This document shows positions 40,566 through 49,430 of a DNA stretch of 64,000 nt, one piece after another. Position 1 is the first letter of the stretch. The number at the start of each line of letters is the position of its first letter. A program made the position numbers and the translations under genes. Origin of the DNA: JBEBVQ01 sp964527735 (GTDB taxonomy: Bacteria; Bacteroidota; Bacteroidia; Chitinophagales; Chitinophagaceae); NCBI GenBank assembly GCA_964527735.1, contig CAZGPG010000002.1:1-64000 (forward strand), written 5' to 3'. The notes under the pieces were generated by a model that made no database searches, had not been told where the DNA came from, and saw only the letters and a list, made by a program, of their open reading frames with translations.

Positions 40566-41444
40566 ATGGTAGCGGGAAATGAAATACATGCACTTATAAG
40601 GCTCATCGATGATCCGGATGACGAAGTATTTGATACGGTAGCCGCCAAATTGCTGGATTATGGCAGGGAGATCATCCCGAAGCTGGAGCAGCTTTGGGAA
40701 GTTACTGCCGACGAGTCGCTGCAGGCCCGTATCGAAATGCTCATCCACCGGGTACACTTCCAGGATCTGCAGGCCGAGTTTATGGAATGGCGTGATGCCC
40801 GGAGGCCGGAGTTGCTGCGCGGCGCTATCCTGATCGCCAAATACAGGTTCCCGGATCTGAATGTTCCTGCACTGCTGTCCCATTTCGACCAGATACGACG
40901 CAATATATGGCTTGAGCTGAATAATTACCTCACACCGCTTGAGCAGGTAAATGTGCTGAACAGTATGCTCTTCAACTATTATAAGCTGCAGGGACATGAA
41001 CTGACAAAAAGGGAGCCACAGCATTTCTTTATCAATAACGTACTGGAAAGCCGTCAGGGTAATTCCTACTCACTGGGGGTTCTTTACCTGGCTTTATGTG
41101 AATTGCTCGATATACCTGTGTTTGCAGTCCGCCTGCCGCGTCAATTCATCTTTGCCTATATCGATACGCTCCACCCTTTCTTTCCGCAGGGCGAAGAAAG
41201 TACCCGGCAGCAGATACAGTTCTTCGTAGATCCGCTGAACGGGATGGTATATACCCACCACGACGTAACGGCCTATCTCCGCAAGGTCAATGCTCCGGAG
41301 CCGGCGGAACAGTATTTCGTCCCGATGACTTCCAGGGATGTCATTTACCAGATGCTCGAAGAACTGAAGCTGTGCTACCAATACAAGCGGGAAGACGGGA
41401 AAGCTGAAGAGATAGTACAACTGATGGAATTAATGGCTCTATGA
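40566..41444 (+). CDS. Transglutaminase-like (SirB1-type) protein
   Basis: The 292-residue protein has a helical N-terminus (LIRLIDDPDDEVFDTVAAKL, like a HEAT repeat) and a transglutaminase-like/SirB1 domain: LSHFDQIRRNIWLELN, NVLESRQGNSYSLGVLYLALCELLDIPV and LPRQFIFAYI, ending in FVDPLNGMVYTHHDV. The catalytic Cys of true transglutaminases is not obvious, so it may be non-enzymatic. ATG at 40566 was preferred over a GTG at 40548. It follows topA by 38 nt and may be cotranscribed. Confidence 0.78.
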   Translation: MVAGNEIHALIRLIDDPDDEVFDTVAAKLLDYGREIIPKLEQLWEVTADESLQARIEMLIHRVHFQDLQAEFMEWRDARRPELLRGAILIAKYRFPDLNVPALLSHFDQIRRNIWLELNNYLTPLEQVNVLNSMLFNYYKLQGHELTKREPQHFFINNVLESRQGNSYSLGVLYLALCELLDIPVFAVRLPRQFIFAYIDTLHPFFPQGEESTRQQIQFFVDPLNGMVYTHHDVTAYLRKVNAPEPAEQYFVPMTSRDVIYQMLEELKLCYQYKREDGKAEEIVQLMELMAL

Positions 41445-41469
41445 ACTCCGGATGAGGGAAATGAACAAA

Positions 41470-42996
41470 TTATTCTATCAGCACCTTGGTATAATAGACA
41501 TCTTCATTGCATTGCAAGGCTAAGACATAAATACCCTTACCCATGCCCGTCACATTTATTTGTGTAGTATTTGCAGGGTAGGTTGCCACCACTTTACCAG
41601 ATAAATCTACCAATCGTAAGCCGGTTAAGGGCTCGCTTTGCCGGGGGGCTATATTAATAATATTCGTAGCAGGATTAGGATAAATATAAAACTCTGAGAA
41701 AAAGTCGGCTTCGATACCGGTTCCATATTTTCCCAGTTTCGCTATCCAGCCATCGAAGGTGGATTTCGAAGGTGTATGCTGCTCCTTAACGCGTCCGGCA
41801 AAAACATATCCGCCATCAACAGTCTCCTGAATGCTATATATTGTGCCCCAGTCTCCTGATCCGTATGATCCATACCATTGAATATTCCCAACAGCGTCTA
41901 ATTTAGCCACCATTGAACTATTACCGGCAGTTCCTGGGAAGTCCCCTTCAGACCACTTACCTGCCTCCCCTGCCATAATATATCCCCCATCTGTTGTCTG
42001 CCGGATGGAATGGGCAACAGTACTAGCGCCTCCGTAATATGTTTTTTGCCACTGCACACGCCCATCATCATCTAACTTTACCCCCCAGCAGCGCATTGTC
42101 TGATCCGACCGTGTTTCTCCAGCTACGATGTACCCACCGTCTGTTGTTTGTTCAATGGAATGGCAATAATCGTCTCCTGTCCCTTCTAATGTTTTTTGCC
42201 ATATTATATTGCCAGTAATGTTTAGCTTCACAACCAAAAAATCGCAATCATCACCATTGAACCGGGCTGAACCTGCAAAAACATATTCACCGTCAGTCGT
42301 TTGCAGGATAGAGGTTCCTGTTACGAACTGCCCTACCCCCTCCAACGATTTTTGCCATGCTATACTTCCCGTACTGTTCAGTTTTACGATCCAATGACCC
42401 CTGTTACCAGTTATATCTCCGTCTTCAGAATCGGAAACTCCAGCAATAATATATCCGCCGTCGGTTGTTTGCTGGATAGAATAAGCAATATCCCATCCCG
42501 ACCCTCCCAACATTTTTTCCCATGTTATATCTCCCGAACCGTTTAGCTTCACTATATAATAATCGGAGGATGTAGCACCCGTAAGGCTATCATAACCAAT
42601 GAGGTTTCCAGCGGCAATATATCCGCCATCGGCCGTTTGTTGAACGGAATAGGCTACACCGGAGTAGATATCACCTAATCTTTTTGTCCATTCAAATTCC
42701 CCGTTACCGCTCAATTTCCAGACCATATAATTTTCCCCGCTATTGGAGCCATTGGAGTAGTGCTTTTTTCCTGCAACAATATATCCGCCATCGGTTGTTT
42801 GTTGGATGGAATAGGCAATCTCGTCACCCGTCGTACCAGGCACACGTCCCGTCCATTCAAGTGATGGTTGAGCATGTTGAGCAGCAACTGGATTTATAGC
42901 AAACGTACATGCAACATACAGAAACAGATGTACAAAGCGGGCTTTGCAAATTTTAATTGCTGCACTGATGATTAGAAATATCGCATCCTTTCTCAT
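41470..42996 (-). CDS. T9SS-sorted repeat protein (beta-propeller-like)
   Basis: The 508-residue protein has an N-terminal signal (FLYVACTFAINPVAAQ) and seven or eight repeats of about 50-60 residues built on AYSIQQTTDGGYIVAG and WxVKLNSTGSIAWQK. This pattern is typical of the surface-exposed repeat proteins of Bacteroidota. The C-terminus FYIYPNPATNIINIAPRQ and GKGIYVLALQCNEDVYYTKV is a type A sorting domain. It is expected on the cell surface or secreted. No enzymatic role is evident; ligand or adhesion role is possible. Promoter element at 43043-43050. Confidence 0.88.
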   Translation of the reverse strand: MRKDAIFLIISAAIKICKARFVHLFLYVACTFAINPVAAQHAQPSLEWTGRVPGTTGDEIAYSIQQTTDGGYIVAGKKHYSNGSNSGENYMVWKLSGNGEFEWTKRLGDIYSGVAYSVQQTADGGYIAAGNLIGYDSLTGATSSDYYIVKLNGSGDITWEKMLGGSGWDIAYSIQQTTDGGYIIAGVSDSEDGDITGNRGHWIVKLNSTGSIAWQKSLEGVGQFVTGTSILQTTDGEYVFAGSARFNGDDCDFLVVKLNITGNIIWQKTLEGTGDDYCHSIEQTTDGGYIVAGETRSDQTMRCWGVKLDDDGRVQWQKTYYGGASTVAHSIRQTTDGGYIMAGEAGKWSEGDFPGTAGNSSMVAKLDAVGNIQWYGSYGSGDWGTIYSIQETVDGGYVFAGRVKEQHTPSKSTFDGWIAKLGKYGTGIEADFFSEFYIYPNPATNIINIAPRQSEPLTGLRLVDLSGKVVATYPANTTQINVTGMGKGIYVLALQCNEDVYYTKVLIE

Positions 42997-43042
42997 TTTT
43001 ATATTTAATTTAATTACTATAACTCCTTAAAAAAACAAAATA

Positions 43043-43050
43043 CAAATATA
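43043..43050 (-). promoter_or_regulatory. -7 promoter element of the T9SS repeat protein gene
   Basis: Minus-strand TATATTTG, a perfect match, 46 nt before the start. Confidence 0.55.
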
Positions 43051-43067
43051 AAAAATACTTCGTGAAG

Positions 43068-45104
43068 TTATTTGCTTTTCATTTTCTCACGTTCCTGCTG
43101 CAATAGAAGCATGTTGTCCCGCAAACGGGCCGCTTCCATAAAGTCGAGATCTTTTGCCGCCTGCTCCATACGTTTCCGCGTCAGGGCTATCTGTTTGTCC
43201 AGCTCAACAACGCTCTTGTACTCAGCTGGCTCTTCTGCAGCCATAGCAGGAGGCGCATCAGATAATGCGTACTTATGCTGCCCGTCGTACCCTTTTATGT
43301 CGAGTACTGATGTTTGTATAAATATCTGCTCGGTTGACTTCTGGATGGTCCGGGGTACGATGCCGTGCTCCTCATTATACCGCAACTGCTTTTCACGTCG
43401 CCGTTGGGTTTCGTCCATGGTACGCTGCATACTTTCCGTGATTTTGTCGGCATAGAAAATTACAAGCCCCTCCACATTCCGGGCAGCACGACCCGCCATC
43501 TGGGTAAGTGATCGTTCGTCTCTCAGAAAGCCTTCCTTGTCGGCATCCAGAATAGCCATTAGGGATACTTCGGGGAGGTCCAGCCCTTCCCGCAGCAGAT
43601 TGACGCCTACCAGCACGTCTATTTCTCCCAAACGCAGATCGCGCAATATCTCCACCCGCTCCAGCGTATCTATCTCAGAATGGATATAACGCGAGCGAAT
43701 ATTGATACGCTTCAGGTATTTGTCCAGTTCTTCGGCCATACGCTTGGTAAGCGTAGTCACCAGCACCCGTTCATCTTTTTCCGCTCTCTTTTCGATCTCG
43801 TCCAGCAGGTCGTCTATCTGATTGAGGCTGGGACGGATCTCTATGGGCGGATCCAGCAGTCCTGTAGGGCGTACTACCTGCTCCACGACTACCCCGCCCG
43901 TTTGCTCCAACTCATATTTACCCGGAGTGGCGCTTACGAATACAACCTGATTAAGTTGCTGCTCGAATTCATGAAAATTGAGCGGCCGGTTGTCCAGGGC
44001 AGAAGGGAGCCGGAACCCGAACTCTACAAGATTCAGTTTGCGGGAGCGGTCGCCGCCATACATACCGCTGATCTGCGGGATGGTGACATGACTTTCATCT
44101 ATGATCAGGAGAAAATCGTCAGGAAAATAATCAAGCAGGCAGAACGGCCTTGTACCCGGCTCGCGCCGGTCGAGAAAACGGGAATAGTTTTCAATGCCGC
44201 TGCAATAGCCAAGCTCCTGTATCATCTCGAGGTCATAATTCACTCGTTCTTTGATACGCTGCGCTTCGAGGTGTTTGCCGATGCTCTTGAAATAATCTAC
44301 CTGGCGGTTCATTTCATCCTGTATCTCGTACATGATCTGGGTGATCTGGTCGCGCGGCGCCAGGTACAAATTGGCAGGGAAAACTGCAGCATGATTCATC
44401 ATGCTGATGCGCTTACCGCTTTCCACTTCGATACTTTCGATCGTTTCTATCTCATCTCCAAAGAAGGTAATACGGTAGCCGTAATCCACATAAGGAAGGT
44501 TGATATCCACCGTATCCCCCTTTACACGGAACGTGCCGCGTGTAAACTCAAGCTGGCTGCGGTTATACAATGCATGGACCAGCCGGTGCAGAAAATGATT
44601 GCGGCCGATGTTATCACCCGTGCTTATCCGGATAATGCCGTTTTCATATTCGGCAGGATTACCCATACCATAGATGCAGGACACAGAGGCTACAACTATA
44701 ATATCCCGGCGTCCGCTCAGCAGGCTGGAAGTTGCACGCAGCCGCAGCTTCTCCAGCTCATCATTGATCGAAAGGTCTTTTTCGATGTAGGTATCGGAAG
44801 TCGGCAGGTAAGCCTCAGGCTGATAATAGTCGTAATAAGAAACAAAATATTCCACAGCATTATCGGGAAAAAACTGGCGGAACTCTCCGTAAAGCTGCGC
44901 TACGAGCGTTTTGTTATGCGTGAGCACCAGTGTAGGTTTTTGTACTTCCTGCACTACATTCGCCATGGTAAATGTCTTACCCGAACCGGTGACACCAAGC
45001 AGGGTCATAAACTTTTCTCCATCCTGCAATCCCGACACAAGTTCCCTTATTGCCGCCGGCTGGTCTCCGGCCGGGGGGTAAGGTCTGTTTATCTGAAAAT
45101 CCAT
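43068..45104 (-). CDS. uvrB: Excinuclease ABC subunit UvrB
   Basis: The 678-residue protein is UvrB of nucleotide excision repair. Walker A GVTGSGKTFTMANV near the N-terminus, beta-hairpin motif YYDYYQPEAYLPTSDTYIEKD (quoted in part), helicase motifs IDESHVTIPQ and VGVNLLREGLDLPEVSLMAI, MAGRAARN, and a C-terminal UVR motif LDKQIALTRKRMEQAAKDL. It binds UvrA and hands DNA damage to UvrC. Full length and typical. Promoter element at 45145-45152. Confidence 0.98.
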   Translation of the reverse strand: MDFQINRPYPPAGDQPAAIRELVSGLQDGEKFMTLLGVTGSGKTFTMANVVQEVQKPTLVLTHNKTLVAQLYGEFRQFFPDNAVEYFVSYYDYYQPEAYLPTSDTYIEKDLSINDELEKLRLRATSSLLSGRRDIIVVASVSCIYGMGNPAEYENGIIRISTGDNIGRNHFLHRLVHALYNRSQLEFTRGTFRVKGDTVDINLPYVDYGYRITFFGDEIETIESIEVESGKRISMMNHAAVFPANLYLAPRDQITQIMYEIQDEMNRQVDYFKSIGKHLEAQRIKERVNYDLEMIQELGYCSGIENYSRFLDRREPGTRPFCLLDYFPDDFLLIIDESHVTIPQISGMYGGDRSRKLNLVEFGFRLPSALDNRPLNFHEFEQQLNQVVFVSATPGKYELEQTGGVVVEQVVRPTGLLDPPIEIRPSLNQIDDLLDEIEKRAEKDERVLVTTLTKRMAEELDKYLKRINIRSRYIHSEIDTLERVEILRDLRLGEIDVLVGVNLLREGLDLPEVSLMAILDADKEGFLRDERSLTQMAGRAARNVEGLVIFYADKITESMQRTMDETQRRREKQLRYNEEHGIVPRTIQKSTEQIFIQTSVLDIKGYDGQHKYALSDAPPAMAAEEPAEYKSVVELDKQIALTRKRMEQAAKDLDFMEAARLRDNMLLLQQEREKMKSK

Positions 45105-45144
45105 ACGCCTCTGATTAGAAAGCGAACAGCCCCATGCCGTCCGC

Positions 45145-45152
45145 CAAAAATA
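45145..45152 (-). promoter_or_regulatory. -7 promoter element of uvrB
   Basis: Minus-strand TATTTTTG, a perfect match, 40 nt before the start. Confidence 0.6.
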
Positions 45153-45190
45153 AAATTAGGTAAAATAATTGAACCACAGCACATTACATC

Positions 45191-45226
45191 AAAAAAAGGC
45201 AGCGCCGGGGAAGTGCCCGGCGCTGC
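45191..45226 (-). terminator. Terminator downstream of the TPR gene
   Basis: GCAGCGCCGGG and CCCGGCGCTGC (about 45199-45226) with a short loop, followed on the minus strand by seven T (45197-45191). It separates the TPR gene from uvrB. Confidence 0.85.
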
Positions 45227-45240
45227 AAAAACGACCTATT

Positions 45241-45278
45241 TAATTAGCTAATCAGCCAATGTGCTGATTAGCTAATTA
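45241..45278. repeat. AT-rich inverted repeat with 16-bp arms
   Basis: TAATTAGCTAATCAGC and GCTGATTAGCTAATTA with the loop CAATGT, just after the TPR gene stop. The TTAGCTAAT word is repeated in both arms; its role is unknown, possibly a mobile palindrome or a weak terminator. Confidence 0.65.
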
Positions 45279-45284
45279 TAACGA

Positions 45285-46853
45285 TCATTTCTTCAAAGCC
45301 TCTTTCACCTGCTTCACAAACGCATTGTCCGGCTCGATCTCGGTGATCAGATCCAGGTACTTGGTGGTTTCCGCTTTGTTACTGTTGTTATAATGATATA
45401 AGGCCAGATACTGGTACGCCTGCATCAGGTCGGCATTTTTCTTGATATAGTTTTCGGTATTAGGGATCTCCAGCCATTTGGTGTAATAAGCAATTGCGTT
45501 CCCTTCCTTTGCTTCCGGATCCATGGCCGCAGCCACGCGCCCACGCCAGTAAGTGGCGGAGGGCTGATCGGGATATTTGGTTTCAAAAGCTTCAAAGGCC
45601 GTGGCAGCTGTTTCATAATTCCGGCCATAGTAGCTCCAGAATCCCCAATAATAGTAGTCCAGCGCAGAAGCATCCGGGTTTTCCGCAACGAGACGGCCGT
45701 ACCATTCACCTGCCTTTGCATACCCGGTATCGGTTTTCAGCGCTTTAAAATCTTCTGCGTTGGCCCTGTATGTTTCCGCTTTATCGCCGGTAGTATCTGC
45801 CATTACAGCCATTTCGTAGTAGTAATCTGCCGAATCGGGACGGTTTAGCTTCATGTAGATCCTGCCCATATATTGATAGTCGGAAGGTAGTATCCTTTCT
45901 ACCGGTTGTTTGCTGAAAAACAGGTGCATATTCTTTAAGGCATTCAGGCTGTCGCCGATCTCGGTCTGGCTGTACCCTATTACCCGGTACATATAAGGCT
46001 TCTCGCCACAGGTCGCGATCATTTCCTGCATTTTATTGATCGCCGCCGTATAGTCTTTTGTGAGATAGAGAATATCCGCATGACGGATACGGTCATCGCA
46101 GCTCTTGTCTGAACGTTTCAGATATTCTTCGATATTTTGCCGGGCAAGATCGTATCTGCCGGAATAGAAATACGCATTGGCCAGATCGCGGTAAGGAAGC
46201 GGATTTTCCGGATCGGCATCTTTGGCTTTCTGCCAGGCTTCCAGTGCCAGATCATACTTTCTGGCTCCATACCACAAAGAACCTACGCGGGAATGCGCCA
46301 GTGAATTCGAAGATTCCCTACCGGTAACATGCTCGTAGTTGTTCATAGCTTCTCCGCCGCCGCCTTCTGTCTTTCTATAGGCGTCTCCCAGCCCGATATG
46401 CAGGTCTGCATTATCATTACGCTGCAGGGCGGTTTTATACCAGCTGATTGCCTGCTGCAGATCGCCCCCCTCTGTATAAGTGATCGCGTCTGCCGCAAAC
46501 CAGTATGGTTCCCAGTCTCGTTTCTTCGCTTTCGCGACAAGCGCCTGAAGCAACCGCATACCTTCCGGCGCATTCTTCCGCATGAAAGCTACGCGTGCCA
46601 GCCCAGCCATATTAGCCGGATCCTCCGGGTATTTTGAGAAAATCGCACCGGCAGCGTCTATGTCTTCCAGGCCTAATTCAGCCAGACCAAGATAGTAGTT
46701 GGCACGGGCATTACCGGCAGCAAGTGGTGTAAGCTCTTCCTTTGCTTTTGCGAAACGCTCGTAGCGCAGCATTTTTACTCCTTGTTCCAGTGATTGGGCA
46801 TGAACGCCAAGCGCCAGCATCAGCGCGGCAATGATTACGATTGGTTTCTTCAT
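45285..46853 (-). CDS. Secreted TPR protein
   Basis: The 522-residue protein has a signal peptide (IVIIAALMLALGVHAQ) and many tetratricopeptide units (YYLGLAELGLEDIDAAGAIF, GLGDAYRKTEGGGGEAMNNY, PLPYRDLANAYFYSGRYDLA). It is periplasmic. It follows a PstS-like lipoprotein gene by 52 nt; this pair commonly lies next to TonB/ExbBD genes in Bacteroidota, as far as I recall, though these are not in the window. A role in cell-envelope transport is likely but unproven. Confidence 0.8.
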   Translation of the reverse strand: MKKPIVIIAALMLALGVHAQSLEQGVKMLRYERFAKAKEELTPLAAGNARANYYLGLAELGLEDIDAAGAIFSKYPEDPANMAGLARVAFMRKNAPEGMRLLQALVAKAKKRDWEPYWFAADAITYTEGGDLQQAISWYKTALQRNDNADLHIGLGDAYRKTEGGGGEAMNNYEHVTGRESSNSLAHSRVGSLWYGARKYDLALEAWQKAKDADPENPLPYRDLANAYFYSGRYDLARQNIEEYLKRSDKSCDDRIRHADILYLTKDYTAAINKMQEMIATCGEKPYMYRVIGYSQTEIGDSLNALKNMHLFFSKQPVERILPSDYQYMGRIYMKLNRPDSADYYYEMAVMADTTGDKAETYRANAEDFKALKTDTGYAKAGEWYGRLVAENPDASALDYYYWGFWSYYGRNYETAATAFEAFETKYPDQPSATYWRGRVAAAMDPEAKEGNAIAYYTKWLEIPNTENYIKKNADLMQAYQYLALYHYNNSNKAETTKYLDLITEIEPDNAFVKQVKEALKK

Positions 46854-46905
46854 TTATGTTTGATTTACGTACTTTTTCCTGCTATGATTTTATTTAAATT
46901 GGTTT

Positions 46906-47811
46906 TTAATTTTTATTGATTGAAGCGTCACGGATAACGATATTCATACGAAGCGGGAAAAGCCGCGCAGATGCAAATATCAATTGTCCTCTTTCCTTCC
47001 CTAAAAAATTAGTAAAGCCCGTGCCAAGACCGGGATAATTTTCCCTGCTGATGTAATAAAGCTTCCGGGTGAGCGGGTACAGATCCATGGCAATATATGC
47101 CTGATATGGTTTGTAGAACCGCTGTGCGCTATCGTGCCAGATAGCTGCAATTTTTACTTTTTGAAGAAAAGCTTCCGTAGCGGGGTCTGAAGCATCGCTT
47201 ACATAGCTCAGGCCGATAAAACCGATAGCATCCGGGTTTTGCGCTATATAGTCGACCACTTCGTTATTTCCTTTAGCTGCATATACATTAGCGCCCAATT
47301 GCTCACCGGGGATCAGGGAGTCGGTAATATACCGGACGGTACTGGAACCCTGATTATCAAAAACAACCGTATATTTCTTCTTATACACACCCGTAAGTAT
47401 ACCCCTGATCTGGCTCAGGCTGAGCATGCTGTCTTCAGCAGCAGGGTTGACGATCACGGCAACGGCATCTTTGGCCAGCTCGAGGGAATGGGTTACTATC
47501 TTTTTCTGTTCGTAAGCGGGTTTCTCCTCAGGATACAACTGACGGGTGACCAGTATCACTTTTGCCCGCCCTTCAAACAGATCCTTAAAACATTCGGACT
47601 CAGATTTATACTGCACATTCACCGTAGCATCCGGAAAACTGCTCCGGAATACTTTTAGTTGTTCCTCCATTACAGGCATATAAGTCTCGTCCACAGAAAC
47701 ATCCACCGTACCGGTGGACAGTGTGTCCTGCGGTTTTTGACTGCGATCACCGCATGCTGCCAGAACGGTTATAATCGCCATAGCACATAAGATATGCCTG
47801 AACCTTTGCAT
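46906..47811 (-). CDS. PstS-like substrate-binding lipoprotein
   Basis: The 301-residue protein has a lipoprotein signal (CAMAIITVLAACGDRS) followed by a type 2 periplasmic-binding fold: VDVSVDETYMPVMEEQLKVF, GRAKVILVTRQLYPEE, DAVAVIVNPAAED, NNEVVDYIAQNPDAIGFIGL. It resembles PstS, but no phosphate transporter genes adjoin it, and it sits upstream of a TPR protein. So a phosphate role is not proven. Start was set at 47811 (MQRFRH); an upstream ATG at 47841 is less suitable for the signal. Confidence 0.8.
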   Translation of the reverse strand: MQRFRHILCAMAIITVLAACGDRSQKPQDTLSTGTVDVSVDETYMPVMEEQLKVFRSSFPDATVNVQYKSESECFKDLFEGRAKVILVTRQLYPEEKPAYEQKKIVTHSLELAKDAVAVIVNPAAEDSMLSLSQIRGILTGVYKKKYTVVFDNQGSSTVRYITDSLIPGEQLGANVYAAKGNNEVVDYIAQNPDAIGFIGLSYVSDASDPATEAFLQKVKIAAIWHDSAQRFYKPYQAYIAMDLYPLTRKLYYISRENYPGLGTGFTNFLGKERGQLIFASARLFPLRMNIVIRDASINKN

Positions 47812-47957
47812 AATGACAATTTTAGCGAATATCCTTTTCAATCAGCAGGATTTAAATGCTTGTAACAATAATTTAACATCAAATCAATTTGAAAATTTGT
47901 GAATTTGAAGATTTGAAAATTCATGTCAAAAAACAGAATATCATTTTCAAATTCAAA

Positions 47958-48191
47958 TTAAACCTGGCGCATCCCGCTGTACCCACGCCATAAACGGAAT
48001 ATACCATACACACATAAAAGCGCGCCCATTCCATAAGCGATACCGGGCGCCAGCTCAAACTTGCCAAATGCATGGAGTGCGACCACACTCACACCCAAAA
48101 CAAGATAGAGCACACCCATGACCAGATGTAATATTGATCTCACCCGTGTATATTTAGGGGCGCCCTCGTCATGGGAATCACGATAACTCAT
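47958..48191 (-). CDS. Small membrane protein with two or three helices
   Basis: The 77-residue protein has a hydrophilic start (SYRDSHDEGAPKYTRVRSIL) and hydrophobic segments HLVMGVLYLVLGVSVVALHAF and IAYGMGALLCVYGIFRLWRG. No motif beyond this. It lies downstream of the rplU-rpmA-H1-like operon after a terminator. The family is not recognised. Confidence 0.6.
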   Translation of the reverse strand: MSYRDSHDEGAPKYTRVRSILHLVMGVLYLVLGVSVVALHAFGKFELAPGIAYGMGALLCVYGIFRLWRGYSGMRQV

Positions 48192-48261
48192 AAACCTGTT
48201 TTTAGTGTTGCAAATTTATTCAATTTCCGGCGAAAGGGCGATTGACCTGACGAATAAAAGC

Positions 48262-48295
48262 AAAAAAAAGAGACTGTGGGTTATACAGTCTCTTT
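48262..48295 (-). terminator. Terminator of the rplU-rpmA-H1-like operon
   Basis: Stem AAAGAGACTG (48267-48276) and CAGTCTCTTT (48286-48295) followed on the minus strand by a run of eight T. Confidence 0.85.
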
Positions 48296-48313
48296 ACGTT
48301 TGCAATGGTCAGC

Positions 48314-48664
48314 TTACTTCTTCTTAGCCGGTGCTTTAGCAGCGACTTTTTTAGGCGCAGCAGCCTTTTTAGGCGCAGCAGCCTTTTTAGGGGCAGCAGC
48401 TTTCTTCGGCGCAGCAGCCTTCTTAGGGGCAGCTTTTTTAGGCGCAGCGGCCTTTTTAGGGGCAGCTTTTTTAGCAGCAGCCTTTTTAGGTGCGGCTTTT
48501 TTGGCAGCGGCCTTTTTAGGGGCAGCTTTCTTAGCAGCGGCCTTTTTAGGTGCGGCTTTTTTAGCAGCGGCTTTCTTCGCCGGTGCTTTTTTAGCAACGG
48601 CTTTTTTAGCCGGCGCTTTTTTGGCAGGTGCAGCTTTTTTTGCTGCTTTTTTTGCTGTTGCCAT
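48314..48664 (-). CDS. Histone H1-like Ala/Lys/Pro-rich protein
   Basis: The 116-residue protein is built almost only from KKAA/PKKAAAKKAA repeats, like the C-terminal tail of histone H1, AlgP-type proteins and other bacterial H1-like proteins. Such basic proteins bind DNA non-specifically and may compact it. The gene starts 57 nt after rpmA and ends before a strong terminator, so it should be cotranscribed with the ribosomal genes L21 and L27. The repeat DNA (GCAGC-AGCC-TTTTTAGG words) invites length change by slippage. Confidence 0.8.
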   Translation of the reverse strand: MATAKKAAKKAAPAKKAPAKKAVAKKAPAKKAAAKKAAPKKAAAKKAAPKKAAAKKAAPKKAAAKKAAPKKAAAPKKAAPKKAAAPKKAAAPKKAAAPKKAAAPKKVAAKAPAKKK

Positions 48665-48720
48665 AACTGTGAATTTAAGGGTTAAACAAAAAACCTATAT
48701 GGCAAAACAGCCGGGGGGGG

Positions 48721-48993
48721 TTAGGCCTCGGCTGTCGCTTGTGTTACTTCTTTTACGGATATCAATGTTTTGGTACGGGTTTTTCGAAATTCTACAATCC
48801 CGTCCTTCAAGGCAAAGATCGTAAAGTCTCTGCCCAGGCCTACATTATTACCCGGGTGATATTGCGTGCCGCGCTGACGTACGATAATATTACCCGAAAC
48901 GGCCGGTTGCCCGCCATAAATCTTTACACCCAGCCGCTTACTTTGCGAATCACGGCCGTTCTTTACACTACCTTCACCTTTCTTGTGTGCCAT
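48721..48993 (-). CDS. rpmA: Large ribosomal subunit protein bL27
   Basis: The 90-residue protein is L27: MAHKKGEGSVKNGRDSQSKRLGVK, GNIIVRQRGTQYHPGNNVG (quoted in part), GRDFTIFALKDGIVEF. It lies at the peptidyl transferase centre. N-terminus starts directly with the mature-like AHKKG, so no processing peptide is present. It follows rplU by 43 nt. Confidence 0.98.
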   Translation of the reverse strand: MAHKKGEGSVKNGRDSQSKRLGVKIYGGQPAVSGNIIVRQRGTQYHPGNNVGLGRDFTIFALKDGIVEFRKTRTKTLISVKEVTQATAEA

Positions 48994-49036
48994 TTTATTT
49001 TATTCTGGTTACTAAATTACAAAAATAAATTAAACT

Positions 49037-49333
49037 TTAAACAATTCCGTTGATCCTGATCTTTGTGAGGTACTGACGGTGACCGTTGCTTTTCTGATAA
49101 CCTTTACGGCGTTTCTTTTTAAACACAATCACTTTGTCGCCTTTCAGATGGTCGAGGATTTCCGCCTCTACTTTATTATTTCCATCCAATTGGATATTTC
49201 CCTCACTGCTGGTCATCAGCACCTCTGAGAATTCAACTTTATCACCGGGGTTGCCGGAAAGACGATGAACAAATAATTCCTGGTCTTTCTTAACCTTAAA
49301 TTGCTGGCCGGCTATAGATACAATCGCAAACAT
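49037..49333 (-). CDS. rplU: Large ribosomal subunit protein bL21
   Basis: The 98-residue protein is L21: FAIVSIAGQQFKVKKDQELFV, NPGDKVEFSEVLM, VIVFKKKRRKGYQKSNGHRQ with the signature at the C-terminus. First gene of the rplU-rpmA-H1-like operon, with the promoter -7 element TAACTTTG at 49356-49363. Confidence 0.97.
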   Translation of the reverse strand: MFAIVSIAGQQFKVKKDQELFVHRLSGNPGDKVEFSEVLMTSSEGNIQLDGNNKVEAEILDHLKGDKVIVFKKKRRKGYQKSNGHRQYLTKIRINGIV

Positions 49334-49355
49334 AACGCTCCTAAAATATTTCGCG

Positions 49356-49363
49356 CAAAGTTA
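49356..49363 (-). promoter_or_regulatory. -7 promoter element of rplU
   Basis: Minus-strand TAACTTTG, a perfect TAnnTTTG match, 22 nt before the start. Confidence 0.68.
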
Positions 49364-49430
49364 ATACACTTTTTTTTATTTCTTGTGATTTTTTTTATTT
49401 CTTTTAAAATACACAAGAATTAAAGTTAAC

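Noticed and set aside
43680..45251. Long plus-strand open frame of 523 codons
   Set aside because: It is antisense to uvrB, whose product matches the family along its full length; the plus-strand translation shows no domain or sensible composition.
46906..47811. Phosphate uptake PstS
   Set aside because: No pstCAB genes adjoin and a TPR protein follows; only the binding-protein fold is supported.
48276..48824. Plus-strand open frame with FLGAAA repeats
   Set aside because: Mirror image of the Ala/Lys-rich repeat in the H1-like gene; repeats in DNA open all frames.
49380..49419. TTCTTGTG/CACAAGAA hairpin after the histidine kinase gene
   Set aside because: The arms match but the loop is a long T-rich run and no T-run follows the stem on the transcribed strand, so a terminator call is not supported.
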